From contig CAIIXF020000004.1 of NCBI GenBank assembly GCA_903813345.2, positions 4,113,525-4,177,524 on the forward strand: 64,000 bases of DNA, read 5' to 3'. Below are positions 1 through 11,214 of this stretch, one piece after another; within the stretch, counting starts at the first letter, position 1, and every line of letters starts with the position of its first letter. Below the pieces are notes generated by a model, which saw only the letters and a list, made by a program, of their open reading frames with translations, was not told the origin of the DNA and did no database searches. The stretch comes from Owenia fusiformis. Taxonomy: Eukaryota; Annelida; Polychaeta; Sabellida; Oweniidae. A program made the position numbers and the translations under genes.

Positions 1-168
1 TGTATGCTTTCATGTTTTATTGTACACTTTAATAAGAATTGCACATTTTCATGTTTTATTTTATACTCATATAAAAATTATACATTTTTATGTGTTATTG
101 TACATTTTAGTAAGAATCGTACATTTTCTTGTTTAATGTACATTTTAACATTTTCATGTTTTTTTCAG
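1..168 (+). repeat. Degenerate ~40-bp tandem array ending in the TBL1XR1 3' splice site
   Basis: Four imperfect copies of a unit built on acattttcatgttttat / tgtacattttaataagaat fill the visible end of this intron. The last copy supplies the pyrimidine tract (attttcatgttttttt) and the CAG used at 166-168, so the real acceptor sits in the final repeat unit. Confidence 0.6.
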
Positions 169-2981
169 GTTTGGAGTATGAAACAAGACACATGCTTACA
201 TGATCTTCAGGCTCATAATAAAGAAATTTATACAATAAAATGGAGCCCGACTGGGCCTGGTACAAATAATCCTAATTCTCCACTTATCCTCGCTAGGTAA
301 GAACGTTTTATAATTTTTCTGTAAAGGCAAAAAAACTAAAACCTTAATCATTGTATTTAGGGCCTACTCTTAATAAGCTCCCACCCCGCTTCAAAAATTT
401 CAAATCGAGAAATGACCAAGTATGAGAAATACATCAGAAAAAGATTGAATTTCTAAAGACGTCAAGTGGGTGATAATAGAGCACTTTCACAAAATGCTGT
501 AAAAGTGACGCTAAATACTGAAAATAAGATGGTTGAAAATCTCATCCTAATAAACTGTAATATAATATTTTAACTTCGACTTAACCTTTGAAAATATCAT
601 AGCCTGATATTCCATTTATCGCACCCTTGGGTGCTATATTGTGTTTTTTATGAAAACCTCAAGATTTTGAAAGAATTTTTGGCCAGGGTAGGGTGTTTGA
701 TCATGCCTCTTATCACATTCACATATGTGATAATTGTTATGTGATAATTGAGATGTAATTTGAAACGGGTATTATTCTGGCTTCTAAATATATCAAAACA
801 GACAAACAACACACATGCTAATGATGATTAGCAAGTATTATCACGAATTATCACCATGGTGACTATTATTGATATTTAAAATCAAAGTGTACTTGTTAAT
901 AACCCAGTGATACGCAATAACAACCCATAAGTTCAAATATGAGACAACAGTCGATCACAATTGAACAATGAAAATGAATCATGAAAAATTGATATGTACA
1001 CACCTACTATTTAACTAGCCTGCCATCTATTGTTAACCAACTGGATCACCATGGTGTCTTAAAAAGACTACTTTGCTAAAAAGATCAATAGTAGCACATT
1101 TCCTTTCAGTCTTATCTACAGTGTTGTTTATTTCAGTGCTTCTTTTGACTTGACAGTGTTTCTTGTTTATTTCAGTGCTTCTTTTGACTTGACAGTGTTT
1201 CTTGTTTATTTCAGTCAGTGCTTCTTTTGTCTTGACAGTGTTTCTTGTTTATGTCAGTGCTTCTTTTGACTTGACAGTGTTTCTTGTTTATTTCAGTCGG
1301 TGCTTCTTTTGACTTGACAGTGTTTCTTGTTAATTTCAGTGCTTCTTTTGACTTGACAGTGTTTCTTGTTTATTTCAGTGCTTCTTTTGACTTGACAGTG
1401 TTTCTTGTTAATTTCAGAGCTTCTTTTGACTTGACAGTGTTTCTTGTTTATTTCAGTGCTTCTTTTGACTCTACAGTTCGTCTATGGGACGTTGACAGAG
1501 GTGTTTGTATTCATACGTTAACCCAACACCAAGAGCCTGTATATAGTGTAGCATTCAGCCCGGATGGTCGTTTCCTCGCCAGCGGCTCTTTCGACAAATG
1601 TGTCCATATATGGAATGTACAGGTAAGAATTGTGGTGATTTAAATGTTTAGAATATTAATTGTGAAGTAACAGTGGCTTAAATGACACAAAATTTGCCCC
1701 TTAAAGAAATTTTATTTAACTTGTAGCCTCCAGATACAAGCCCATTGTCTCATAATTGATCCTCTGAACTTGTTTTTGTTTATTCAGAATCTAAAAGATA
1801 ATATACAATTTATATGTAAGAGAGGTTTGATATGTGTAAACTTATGCATGTTTTTATCATAGATATCTGTATACTTTATTATTTTACATATGCTTTATAT
1901 TCATATGATAGATTACTAATTAATAGAAGTTAGAAAGAAAAATCTATAAAAATGGAATCGTATTGTAAATTGCTACCATTTTAAACAACTTTGACAAGAC
2001 AGGCCATGTCTATGTTATATTAAATTTCATTTACCAAGACATGTCTATTTTGATTGTGTATCTAGGTCTAAGGTCTTAAAATAAGGTACAACCCAACAAA
2101 CTTCTGCCTCCCTGCCTCCACTCCTGGTGGTGACTTATTGTTATAGTCTCAAATTTTTTGTGGACATTCAGCAGTTGGCATTTGTAACAAATGGCAGGTG
2201 GTGACATTTTGCATGTTAATGTCTTATTTTACTGACCTGATTTAATTTTCCAGTGGTTCGACATTCAGCATCTGTAACAAATGGCAGGTGGTGAGATTTG
2301 TATTTTAATGGCTTGTTTTAATGATCTGATTTAATTTTCCAGTCTTGTTCTACATTTGGCATCTGTAACAAATGGCAGGTGGTGACATTTTGCATGTTAA
2401 TGTCTTATTTTAATGGTCTGATTTAATATTCCAGTCTGGTGCGTTAGTACACAGTTACAAGGGAACTGGGGGAATATTTGAAGTGTGCTGGAATCACAGG
2501 GGAGACAAAGTAGGAGCAAGCGCTTCAGACGGTTCAGTAAGTACCCTATAAAGAAATGTTTGGACTCATTAGGAGCTTATATATGGGGGTAGGGGCCTTG
2601 TGGAAAGAACACATCTGTCAAATCCAGGCATTCTCATGGCCAGGAGTAAAAAAGCTAGAATTATAAAAACTTAAAAAGGCAATTGGCAAAACTGGTAAAA
2701 TGAGCAAAATGTGGCATACCAAGGAATTGCATTTGAAATATGGGAAAACATTTGAAATATGGGAAAACATGTTACTCTTCACTTTTAGTTTATTTCTTGA
2801 GTTTTTGGACACAATGACATCTATTTTCTATTTTTCTAGTTACTTTCTGGTGTGAATGACTAAAGACTTGTTGCATTTAAATTAACTGACCTCATATCAT
2901 ATCAAGTTTCAATTAGACAGCAAAACAAGTCATTGAATATCTTTTGAATTTCAGGTTTTCGTGCTAGATCTTAGGAAATAA
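169..2981 (+). CDS. TBL1XR1: TBL1X/TBL1XR1 (ebi) WD40 corepressor subunit, C-terminal four exons
   Basis: Exons 169-296, 1457-1622, 2435-2536 and 2955-2981 join in frame (phases 2, 0, 0) and encode the last 140 residues of a TBL1-family protein; the 5' part lies outside the window. Recognisable blocks are [20 protein letters not shown], the linker [58 protein letters not shown] and the terminal VLDLRK before TAA. These are the final WD40 blades of the propeller that, in the known family, lets TBL1 work in NCoR/SMRT-HDAC3 complexes and exchange corepressors for coactivators in the nucleus. All junctions are GT-AG. The stop codon lies inside an AATAAA hexamer (2977-2982), probably by chance. 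A single invertebrate orthologue would be equally close to human TBL1X and TBL1XR1, so the symbol is family-level. Each intron in the window ends in a tandem array touching the acceptor. Confidence 0.97.
297..1125 (+). other. TBL1XR1 intron, unique AT-rich part
   Basis: No coding potential seen. A short stretch around 651-692 (gattttgaaagaatttttggccaggg) matches the interior of the ~190-bp GGCCCGTAGCCAG inverted-repeat family found elsewhere in the window and is probably a relic of it. Confidence 0.5.
1126..1475 (+). repeat. 39-bp minisatellite made of TBL1XR1 splice acceptor plus exon start
   Basis: Eight decoy copies of an acceptor (tttatttcag) followed by tgcttcttttgacttgacag precede the true exon start at 1457. 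Decoy CAGs end at 1136, 1175, 1218, 1257, 1296, 1339, 1378 and 1417. Spacing is 39 bp except where a 4-base insertion (tcag or tcgg) makes it 43. The last 19 or so bases of each unit match the beginning of the real exon (TGCTTCTTTTGACTCTACAG), so the unit spans the intron-exon border. The final three units are in frame and stop-free, each encoding 13 residues ([13 protein letters not shown] or a close variant). Confidence 0.97.
2118..2434 (+). repeat. ~90-bp tandem repeats carrying a 3' splice site, next to TBL1XR1 exon
   Basis: Three units share catctgtaacaaatggcagg, tggtgacattttgcatg and a tail gatttaattttccag; the CAGs end at 2253, 2342 and 2434, the last being the real acceptor. The gtggtgaca core and an upstream ggtggtgacttattgttata segment match termini of the 2.1 kb element at 57733-59881, so the array appears to derive from a fragment of that transposon family. 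Confidence 0.85.
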
Positions 2982-3254
2982 ATGAACAATAGAGGGAGCA
3001 GTTTTCCATCTGTGAGTAGAGAAGAGGAGAGACTGACCTGGTTCAGACAGCCACCAATAGATGGCTCCAAAGCAAAATGAATAGCCTCAAAGCCAAACTC
3101 ATAAGGCTGATAGCAGCAGTACAGAACAGAAACATGAGCGATTGCTTTGAGAATATATTTTGAAGAAATGTGATTGGAGGAAATCAGGAATGAATATGAA
3201 TATGTACAGTTCTATTTTTGAGTTGGAAGGATGTGATAATGTGCTTAGCAGTAT

Positions 3255-3479
3255 AGGGTAAAGTCACATCTGACATATAGAGGGCTCTCAGATCAGGGCA
3301 TGGTAAAGTCACGTCTGACATATAGAGGGCTCTCAGATCAGGGCATGGTAAAGTCACGTCTGACATATAGAGGGCTCTCAGATCAGGGCATGAGTCACAT
3401 CTGACAAATAGAGGGCTCTCAGATCAGGGCATGGTAAAGTCACATCTGACATATAGAGGGCTCTTAGATCAGGGCATGG
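3255..3479. repeat. 45-bp minisatellite, five copies
   Basis: The unit gggcatggtaaagtcac / atctgacatatagagggctc / tcagatca is repeated five times, one copy with a short deletion (gagtcac). It lies about 270 bp after the TBL1XR1 stop, inside the probable 3' UTR. 45 bp keeps frames open on both strands, giving spurious ORFs. Confidence 0.95.
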
Positions 3480-4639
3480 TGCATTGTAATGGGTATGCTT
3501 TCCCCAACATAGATCACAAAGTCACACATTGGTATGTATGCAATCAATGGAAAAACAGAATCACAGAAAACAAAACACTTTTTGGTACTTGTTCTTGCAG
3601 TTTAGTACATACAAGACAGTATATTGCTAAAATGTTTGTTAGAAGTGGAAAGAATGACATTTTGTCTTTCATGGTTGCAATGTTTCACTGGGCTGTGTTT
3701 TAAGGGGAAGCGTGACAGGGGGGTTGACCATTATCTTGGGACCTAAACTTATGAAAGTTTTCTGTCTCTCATTCATTTTTAAACAATTTTAGGGTTAGGC
3801 TGGAGAAAAATGTACTTGCACATTGTTTTGGTAATTCTGTACACGTACACTAAAATATGGTTGTTCAGAAAAAATAGCTTTCAGAAAAAAATGATCTTGA
3901 TTTTTATTGTTAAATAGTTGAAAGTTTGGGTTCCCCAAGATGTAATGGTTCACTTCCTAAGAATGAGTTGGCATGTTGTTTTCAGACAGCTGCTTGATGG
4001 TAGTAGTAACATAGTCCAAACAACCAGTGATTGTTGTTTGGCTCTGTCAAAACAATCAGGAGTTGATTCACTTGCAGTTCAAACAAATTGAATATAGCTT
4101 CCTGGAAGTTGATTGTGTAATATCAAAGTTCAAACAATTTTGATGAGTTTCTTAATTATGTTTCCATTAAGTCCAAGCAAGAAGTGATTGCTTGATTAGT
4201 CCAAGCAATAGGAAATTGATTGATTGACTATTCCAAGCAAACAGAAATTGAATTTCTGACTATATCAAGCAACATACATTGATTGTTTGACTAGTCTAAG
4301 CAATCATATATTAATTGTTTGACTATGTCAAACAATCATATATTGATTGTTTTGCTAGTCCAAGCAAGTATACATTGTTGACTGTGATACCTCTATCCTC
4401 TTTATGGCTAACGACCTGCTGATCCAAGGACATTGTTCCTATTTGATCTCAGTCATTAATTCTGACACCCCTACTTTTTGTAAATATCACAAAATAAACT
4501 CTTCCTGTTACTGTGTTACAAAGCAATGGGGGAGTTCATTATTTTGAAAAAGTGGTAAAATGATTATGTTTGAATTTAGAGTACAATAGAGAACTACAAT
4601 ATGTGTTATCTGTGGTTGTCATACACTATTATTGCACAT

Positions 4640-5060
4640 GTACTGTTGAACACTATATATGTAGTACAGATGACCTGCATACTGTAGTACATGTATAATT
4701 GTCTGCATGTGTACTGTACTGCATGTGAGCTGTACCACATATGTACACTACTGCACATGAGCTGTACTACATGTGTACTGTATTACATGTGTACTGTACT
4801 ACTTTGTACCCTAGTCCATATGTATTGTACTTGTGTGAGCTGTACTGCATTAGAGCTGTATGACGTACTGTACTACACTTTGAGCTGTACTACATATGAA
4901 TTGTACTACTTTGTACCTTAGTACGTATTTTGAGCTGTACTACATGTGAACTGTAAGGTATGTGAACTATACTACACGTGAGTTGTACTACATGTGAACT
5001 CTGCTGCATTGTACCACAGTACATATGTATTGTATTACATGCGTATTGTACTACATCTGT
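4640..5060. repeat. Degenerate ctgtactacatgtg repeat tract
   Basis: Roughly 20-bp imperfect units (gagctgtactacatgtg and variants) run through this stretch, with many TACATGTA-type palindromic steps. No coding meaning is inferred. Confidence 0.75.
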
Positions 5061-5547
5061 GAATTATCACTTTTCAAGTGATTTAGTATACTATTAGATA
5101 CATTAAAAAATTATATTATGAAACAATGGCTCCGATTTTGCCAAAGGATGACCTTGAACTAAAGAATGGAGGTAAAATGTCGGGGAAATGTCAAATGTAG
5201 TTGTAGGTCTTACATTTTAGATATCATAGTAGTTTTGCATTTCTTTATATTCAAATTGCAGATAAGTGAGGTACATGTATGTTAAGGGGGTCTTTAGATT
5301 TTAAGAGATTGTACACTTAATATTTTTCATTGTACTTTTGAGCTCTAACTCTCTCTTATGGTTCAGGTAAACTAAATACAAATATTTGTTACACAAAAAC
5401 GTTCACCTTTGCGTAATATGTCCTATTTATAGTTCTTTGACCGGTCTGTGCTATGATGTATAGAAATGTAGGACTACTGTGATATTTAAGGGTTGAGCCA
5501 ATATTTGGCTGTAACTCAGGAATTGAGTCAAACTTCACTGTAGAGGG

Positions 5548-5820
5548 GCTTCTCAAATGTCTGGCTAGTGATTCTTACGCATGTGTCCTGATTATGGAAA
5601 ATAACCTTTTTTGTAAACTAAAGTGACATCTATATTGGAAATGACCATATTTGAAAAAAATTAATTGGAACTTCCTCTAAAGGGCTGATTTTAAATTTCT
5701 GTGTTTCATAACAGAATGGGCATCAACATCACAAAATTCCCGTGTTCTAAATGGACTTCTGTTATATACTTATACTACGTAAGTGGACTTCATGGCTAGA
5801 CATTTGAGGGGTTCTCATAA
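5548..5820. mobile_element. Probable degraded inverted-repeat element
   Basis: A ~28-bp arm (ggggcttctcaaatgtctgg...) at 5550-5577 is matched in inverse orientation at 5789-5818 (ctagacatttgaggggttct). The outer limits are unclear; sequence resembling a terminal gtgtcaccctgta lies near 6040. Confidence 0.45.
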
Positions 5821-7886
5821 TATCATTTCACAATTCAAAAAATAAGGCAACGATTGTTTCGCTTTCATGGTAGTCCATATGTTATTTATTCAAAAAATAT
5901 ATCCAAAGTATCCAACTTTTTTTAAAGGGATTAATTACACATTGATTTCATGTGGCTAACCTTCAATTTTACTCAACAGAAACTTGTCCATCAAAGGTTT
6001 CTTTGAATTTTCAGAAATTAGAGGGGTTGCATTTTTTGTGTCACCCTGTAATTCATGGTTCTGCAATTAAAACCTGTCTTTGAAGAAAAAATGTGTAAAT
6101 AAATTAATAGATTTTTATTGCTGTACAAATTAATAAATAAAACCTCTGTTTGAGTAAATAAGTTGCCATTCTCGTTCATGGGTCTATAGCTGAGACTTTG
6201 AATGAATAGAACAAGGTTTAATTATATGGACTGCCATGTTTGCTTAACATGCATGTCTGAATGTCACACGTCAATCTTCAGTGTAAATATCATTTCACCA
6301 ATTCATTTGTATAAAGTCAATGTCATTATTTGATACTTGGACGATGGGCTATATTCGTAGAATGCTACGCTTGCTTGATACGCTCATTGTGATATAACTA
6401 AGGAAATTCGAAGGAATTACAAGGGGATATTCTGATAATATGGGTCTGTTTTAACTCAAAAGATGCTCTGTCAAAATATGAGTTTTTTAATTGAGTAGCG
6501 CCTTGATAACCTTAACAGAAGATCCGAAAATTTTCAAAATTTATTGAGGAAATATTTTAGTTGTAATTTCATGTGAATGGAGAACTGAAGGAAGCATTAA
6601 TTTGATTCTAATTTTCGTTCTCTAAAATTCCAAGAATTTATTGTTATTTTACAATGAAGGTGTAAGTAGCGGGGCAGTCTATGTTTCTAGTTCAACGTGT
6701 ATCCCAGCAAAGAAGAGGGTTCACCAATCCCAGAAACCCATGGTGTGTGTAATAGATAATTGAATCTTGGGATTGATGGCCTACTTTGATGAATTATTAT
6801 TGTATTGAATGTAATGATGCCTTCTTGTAATGGAGGTAGTTTGGTCCCACAAGGCTTATCTTATAAAAAAGAATGATGGGGATTATGTGCAACAATAAAT
6901 ACTGTTATATTGAGTTGTATATTTCATACTATTCTTTGTATCCTTGAAATAAGCTCATAATTCCCACAATTCTTACTAAAGATTTAGTGATATTGTCAAG
7001 TCTTATTGGTTAGTCAGGTCATGTGAGCTGCACTAAGCACCTTGGGAAATACCCTCCTGTGTGTTATTTGAATCCATTTCAAACATAGATATTGAATGTA
7101 GTCTTCAGTAGTAGACATAGAACTTGTGATTTTAGAGATTTTTTTCTTAAAGACAAGGCGAATTGATCCAGTTACTGTAATATAAATGTAGATTTTGTAT
7201 TTTTTAAAAATGATTTAAAAAGCTGGTTGAATATTACTTTGAAATATTTTTGTAAAATTCACTCCTGTAGTCAGGACTAATGTGATTGTTATAAAATATG
7301 AATGTCATCTGTTCGATATGACCTTATTTAGTTGTGCGTTGTTAGTTTTCGTAAACGTTGAGATAATAAACTAAGAGGCAGTCTTTAAAATCACAAGTCA
7401 TTTTCCTTAGAATAATAGGACACATAATCTGATAAATTGAAACATTTAATGCTGTAAGTTTTTTTTGATTTGATCTTTTTTTGGATGGATCTTCCGCATG
7501 CTTTGAGATAAATTCTTATAGAATAGTGAACTTTTAAAGTTTTAAAATGGACTTTGCCATTGAGCACTTTAAAAGCATTCAAAATACCTATCATTTTGTC
7601 AGATTTTGTGTTCTATTATTCTGTTGTAGGGTCTTGTAGGGCCAAAGATTCATCCTATCACCCTTCTTAATACTCAAATGGACTCATCCAACATTATACG
7701 GGGTGTTCTATGATGTCAGAAAGGGGGTGATAGGGTATGTGTTGACTGTATGAAGTGATGTACAGTCTATTTGGAGTACTGAATAAATTGCTATATTTTG
7801 ATATGATAAATTATTATTCTGTTTTTGTTGTTGTAAATGCTCTTGAAATGAGCTCAACAGGAATTTGCAGATAATGTGCTTACAAT

Positions 7887-8010
7887 GTGCAATCACCACA
7901 GACACAGGAACAAGAGTTCATCCCCCCAGTTACTGTATAATGTCTTCTATCTAATACATAGTGAGTGGGAGGGGGATGAACTCTTGTTCCCGTGTCTGTG
8001 GTGATCACAC
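7887..8010. repeat. Strong hairpin: ~40-bp inverted repeat, 44-bp loop
   Basis: Arm 7887-7926 (gtgcaatcaccacagacaca...) is complementary to 7971-8010 (...gtctgtggtgatcacac) with only a few mismatches. Could be a minimal foldback transposon or a structured RNA; no flanking target duplication was identified. Confidence 0.9.
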
Positions 8011-10714
8011 TGGTCAGCTGTGTTACATTCAATACCGATTTCAAAAGTCACAACTTCTTAATTAAACCAAGGGGGATTGAATTGTGTTTATAATCAGTTA
8101 TAATATCGGACAATGTTTTCAACATTTCCGTTGCTTTGAACACATGCACACATCGCTAGAAGATCGGCCATTCGTGCATTCCTCGCCATAGAAATATTCA
8201 GGCAGCCAATCCTGCTTTATTTACTTCAATAGGTTGCACTCATTCTGGTGAGAAGGGTCAAAGTCAACTCAAACTAAGTCATCTGCAACCAAAGTCATCA
8301 CCAGTTGAGTCAATTTAACCCAAGTCAACTCAAGTAATGTGCGACCCTAGTCAACTACAACTCGACCCAAGTCATCATCAACCATCGGAATGGCTAAATT
8401 GGTAGACAGCGACACTTGGGTTATGTTACTACACAACAGAACTAACAGAACAGAATATTTTGTTTACATACAATATACAAAAATATCATGGCTTTATTGT
8501 ACTCCTACCTTTGTTAAGGTATCAATAGCCATTAGCCATTAAAATAAAATATTCAATGAACACCAGTAATCTTCAGTACTTTAAACAAACTGCCACATTT
8601 TACGCTATTTTCATTTATTTTCACAATTTCGATCTTGATTCTAAACTTGCCGAAAAATCCATCTATACTTAAAACTTGGTTCTATTTTGCAATAAAAGGT
8701 GGCAGTATGTTCAAAACTCTTGCTTATGTTTGATTGGTCAGTTCAGTGTTCACTAAATGCGAAACTCCACCGTTTCTTCCGTCAGCCTGGGAACTGAACA
8801 CACTTGAGAATGGGGTGAGGTTGATACAGCATCGAAAAAAAACGGGTAACCAAAAATCTGACTAATCCCAAAAAGAATTATCAGTATATTGTGGCTCCGT
8901 GTAATTCAGACGATGGACTCCTCCCATTCCTCGTCGACTCCTTTGAGTGACAGTTTACAATTGGATCTATGTACAAACCTAATTACACACTTCTCAACGC
9001 ATTAAAATGTACAAAAATATATCACCTCTCGGTCAAGATGACCTACTTATTTGCGACTGAAATCTCTCCCAATAGAGGAGAGATCTAATTGAAAATTCTC
9101 GTAAAAATTGAGAATTTTTGCAAATCTAGTACATCACCTGAAATATAGGTGTCACTGTAGTGCTCCACATGCTGATGTTGCCGCCATTTTGAAATAGTTT
9201 CATTTCATTCTTCATTGAATATCTTCCATTTCTAATTGAATCGTACTCTTAATGTCCAAAAATAGTCATTCCACGAATTTTATATTGCATATTACTAACG
9301 TCACACAAAATAGAAGTTATTCAATTTACATTTCGAGAGTACTTTACAGTTCATAGTTCTTATTTAATATTTTTAATAGTACATACTGAAATTCTTCTCA
9401 ACTTAAACATGATCCAATACTTGATGTTACTATAGCAATAAAAATGTGAGTATTTAACCTTTAACCTTCAACAGGGGCCCTGATTTGTGAATTTTAACAT
9501 TACTGACCCTGAGTGAAGGTCTTATTCTAAATGGATGGTGATCAGGCGACCCCGAGATATTCTAATATGCTGACGTTAGTTAAAACTCTAACATTTATAT
9601 ATTCAATATTCCAGACACACTCGACTTGATTTTTCTTCGACAAAACTGACGTGGAATTTTCAGCTCAAAACAAACAAATGTTAATTATAATATAAGGCGT
9701 AGCAAATCGTTGTCTTGGTAACCTATTTTCGGAAGTGGATCTCTTTTCGTCGATATATCAATAGTTGGACATTAAAATAAGTTAGAACAGTATAAAAGGA
9801 CTTTAAAAAGTCAGTAAACTCAAAGTTTTGAGTGTCAAAGAACTGTCTTTTACAATTTTAAAGAAAACCAACACATGTTTTGGGGAGCAAAAATTGTACA
9901 TATAGGAACACAAATTGTAATGTGTGGCAAAACAGATCACCATGACAACGCTTGCTACACCCGACAACAGGGTAATAATAATATATGACAAAGCAATTAT
10001 AGCGCACTACACTCTATTCTTGGAGTTTCCAACTAAGATAAGACTAGCACGTTTTGTAAATACTTAGACGTTGTCCCAGATTTTCCGCTCTAAATTCTAC
10101 AAATAATAGACCAATTTCTACAAATAACAGCCCAAATTCTTCAAAAATGAGTCTGGATTTATTGGAAAGGTCTATCACTTTCATTTAATAGGTGGGTTTC
10201 TTAAAGTTGCTAAAATTAGTCACTTCAGCTATCATTTCTTTTCAAGAAATGTCCCCTTCAAAGGTGGATGAATGGTCCAGCAGTGCAAAATTTTTGGGAC
10301 AACCTCTTACATGATTTTCTTGATTTTTCTTCGTGCAAAATTCACTTCAGACACCAGCTTATTTGAATGAAAATCACATAACTTTCTAAAACGGCATGTT
10401 CATATTTTTAAGGCCAATGAAATTAATTCACTCGGTTCTTCACCACTGACAAGTGAATTCATTTATTGCAAAGCGAACAAGCAGATGAATTATTTCCTCG
10501 GCCTCATAACACAGGATGTATTTTAAACAGATTTTTGGTGTGTCATGGAGATAAAACATGCTCCCTAGACGTATCCAAATTTTCACAAACGGCATCCCAG
10601 TAAAAGAGAGCCGAAGACTCTATAGAAAATGCACCCTGTGTTGTCAAAAGTTCAATTTTTGATGATTTTCATTTTGGACATAAGTTACGATTTTAATAAC
10701 ACTACCACAAACAA
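8011..10714. other. Intergenic stretch between convergent TBL1XR1 and hnRNP genes
   Basis: No gene recognised. 8258-8390 holds irregular repeats of aagtcaactcaa. The rest is AT-rich with no convincing ORF or repeat. The right-hand part may be an extended 3' UTR of the minus-strand hnRNP gene. Confidence 0.45.
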
Positions 10715-10720
10715 TTTATT
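10715..10720 (-). promoter_or_regulatory. Candidate polyadenylation signal of the hnRNP gene
   Basis: AATAAA on the minus strand, about 495 nt after the hnRNP stop codon, and the first such hexamer downstream. A second lies at 10462-10467. Which is used is unknown. Confidence 0.4.
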
Positions 10721-11214
10721 TCGACGACTGTTTAATATCACAAAATAACAACAATCGAGATTTCAACACAACTAATCTCACGATTTTGATCGTAACTAAC
10801 GAAAACAAATGTCCAAACTGAAAATTACCAAAATTACCGAACCTAGACACTATTTACACTCTATTTACAAATCTAGTCAATATTTCACAGACATTCTAGC
10901 GAAAAAAATTGAGAATTCGGTGCTATGCTAAGTCATAAAGTTTTCAAGATTTCAGTTCTTTTATACAAGAAAAAAAACTTACAAAAACCCTTAAATATCT
11001 TGATGTTACTCCCATAGAACTAGGGCTCTATATGTCTTGTTTGTAATCACTGTACATGGATACAGAAAATACAATATAACTGTTATAGCTTGTATAATAA
11101 TCTCATACACTAAATTTATATGTACCTAGGAGTCCAACATTTCTGTTAAGATGTCACTGAAACAATTGACTAAATCACCCTGACAACATTGGTTGCCATG
11201 ACAACACTGGCACC

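Larger units (their letters stand above)
2982..7886 (+). other. TBL1XR1 3' UTR and intergenic sequence
   Basis: No further exon was found. The first AATAAA after the stop region is at 4493-4498 and is a candidate polyadenylation signal, which would give a 3' UTR of about 1.5 kb; others occur near 6098, 6131 and 6890. Apart from the repeats listed separately the stretch is AT-rich and unremarkable. The end of the transcript cannot be fixed from sequence alone. Confidence 0.5.
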
